Below are positions 63,711 to 64,000 of a stretch of 64,000 nt of DNA, one piece after another; position 1 is the stretch's first letter; every line of letters begins with the position of its first letter. The DNA is from Chondrilla cf. caribensis (Eukaryota; Porifera; Demospongiae; Chondrillida; Chondrillidae). Location of the stretch: contig OZ026554.1 in the NCBI GenBank assembly GCA_964020155.1, positions 2,130,049 through 2,194,048 on the forward strand, given 5' to 3'. The translations under genes and the position numbers were made by a program. The notes below the pieces were generated by a model. The model ran no database searches and was not told where the DNA came from. It was given only the letters and a program-made list of their open reading frames with translations.

Positions 63711-64000
63711 CACCAGTTTTGTGGACATTTTTGAATATCGTGCGATAATTATCAAAGTAACTACTCTCTATTTTAGTTGTTGTTGTGTTGCTGTTATTTT
63801 TTTTGGAAGTGGGTTTCTGCCAATGCAATTTATGTACCGTTTTTTCGTTCTTTGTATTAGGTGGCTGGGAAATCGTCAAATTTTGGACGTTTTTGCTTTA
63901 ATTTTATTTGGACAGATGTATATGACGTACTTTGTATATTTTCGGTGAATAAATGTCCACTCATGATCAGTGGCACGACATGTTCCGCAGATGGCCTTGA
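63711..64000. other. Window end, no supported gene
   Basis: An open frame (63493-63948) passes through here with hydrophobic stretches, but it runs across the inverted-repeat element and has no recognisable domain. T-rich composition alone explains the hydrophobicity. Confidence 0.3.

Noticed and set aside
63493..63948. 151-codon + strand frame with hydrophobic stretches and an apparent splice donor at 63693
   Set aside because: The donor lies in the right arm of a 160-bp inverted-repeat element, and the hydrophobic part is T-rich DNA without a recognisable domain.

Overview
The window is eukaryotic and almost certainly animal. Genes are split by GT-AG introns, the DNA is AT-rich, (TG)n/(CA)n tracts are abundant, small inverted-repeat transposons are frequent, and the only intact coding family is a secreted collagen. 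A sponge is my best guess, because short-chain collagens of this size are typical there, but no sequence here proves it; another non-bilaterian or a mollusc is possible. I see no bacterial operons, rRNA, tRNA, CRISPR, viral genes, reverse transcriptase or transposase.

Positions 1-9660 are a gene-poor repeat block. A segment of about 1.4 kb occurs twice (1-1412 and 4472-5899, about 4.47 kb apart). Each copy runs into a tandem array of a 187-bp satellite (about 7.5 units at 1413-2822, about 19 units at 5899-9470). The first array is closed on its right by a diverged inverted copy of its left flank (about 3120-4035), giving a foldback layout. The second array ends in a (TG)n tract.

Positions 9660-64000 are a segmentally duplicated cluster. 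Six paralogous two-exon genes all lie on the + strand, with start codons at 13086, 19894, 30008, 42073, 51947 and 58469. Exon 1 encodes a signal peptide and a coiled coil. A phase-1 intron (0.65-2.7 kb) follows, then exon 2 with a Cys-X-Cys pair and an almost uninterrupted Gly-X-Y domain of about 56 to 130 triplets that is studded with Asn-Gly-Thr sequons. The predicted products (288, 305, 498, 382, 357 and 305 residues) look like secreted, coiled-coil-nucleated short collagens that could mix in homo- or heterotrimers. A conserved promoter block with a TATA-like box lies about 170 bp before most start codons.

Between the collagen genes, on the - strand, lie decaying copies of a second gene family: an Ig-like exon (exon B), an upstream extracellular exon (exon A), and in two intervals exons resembling an HRM/sushi-like domain and a TIL cysteine-rich domain. 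Most copies carry stops, frameshifts or deletions. Older relics of collagen coding sequence lie downstream of genes 1-3. Comparing paralogous segments gives empty sites for several insertions: a hAT-like MITE with an 8-bp target duplication, TA-flanked MITEs, a 1.2-kb inverted-repeat element in intron 1 of gene 4, and a hairpin element in the predicted 5' leader of gene 2. The picture is a birth-and-death cluster of extracellular-matrix genes growing by segmental duplication and by duplication of collagen triplet blocks.
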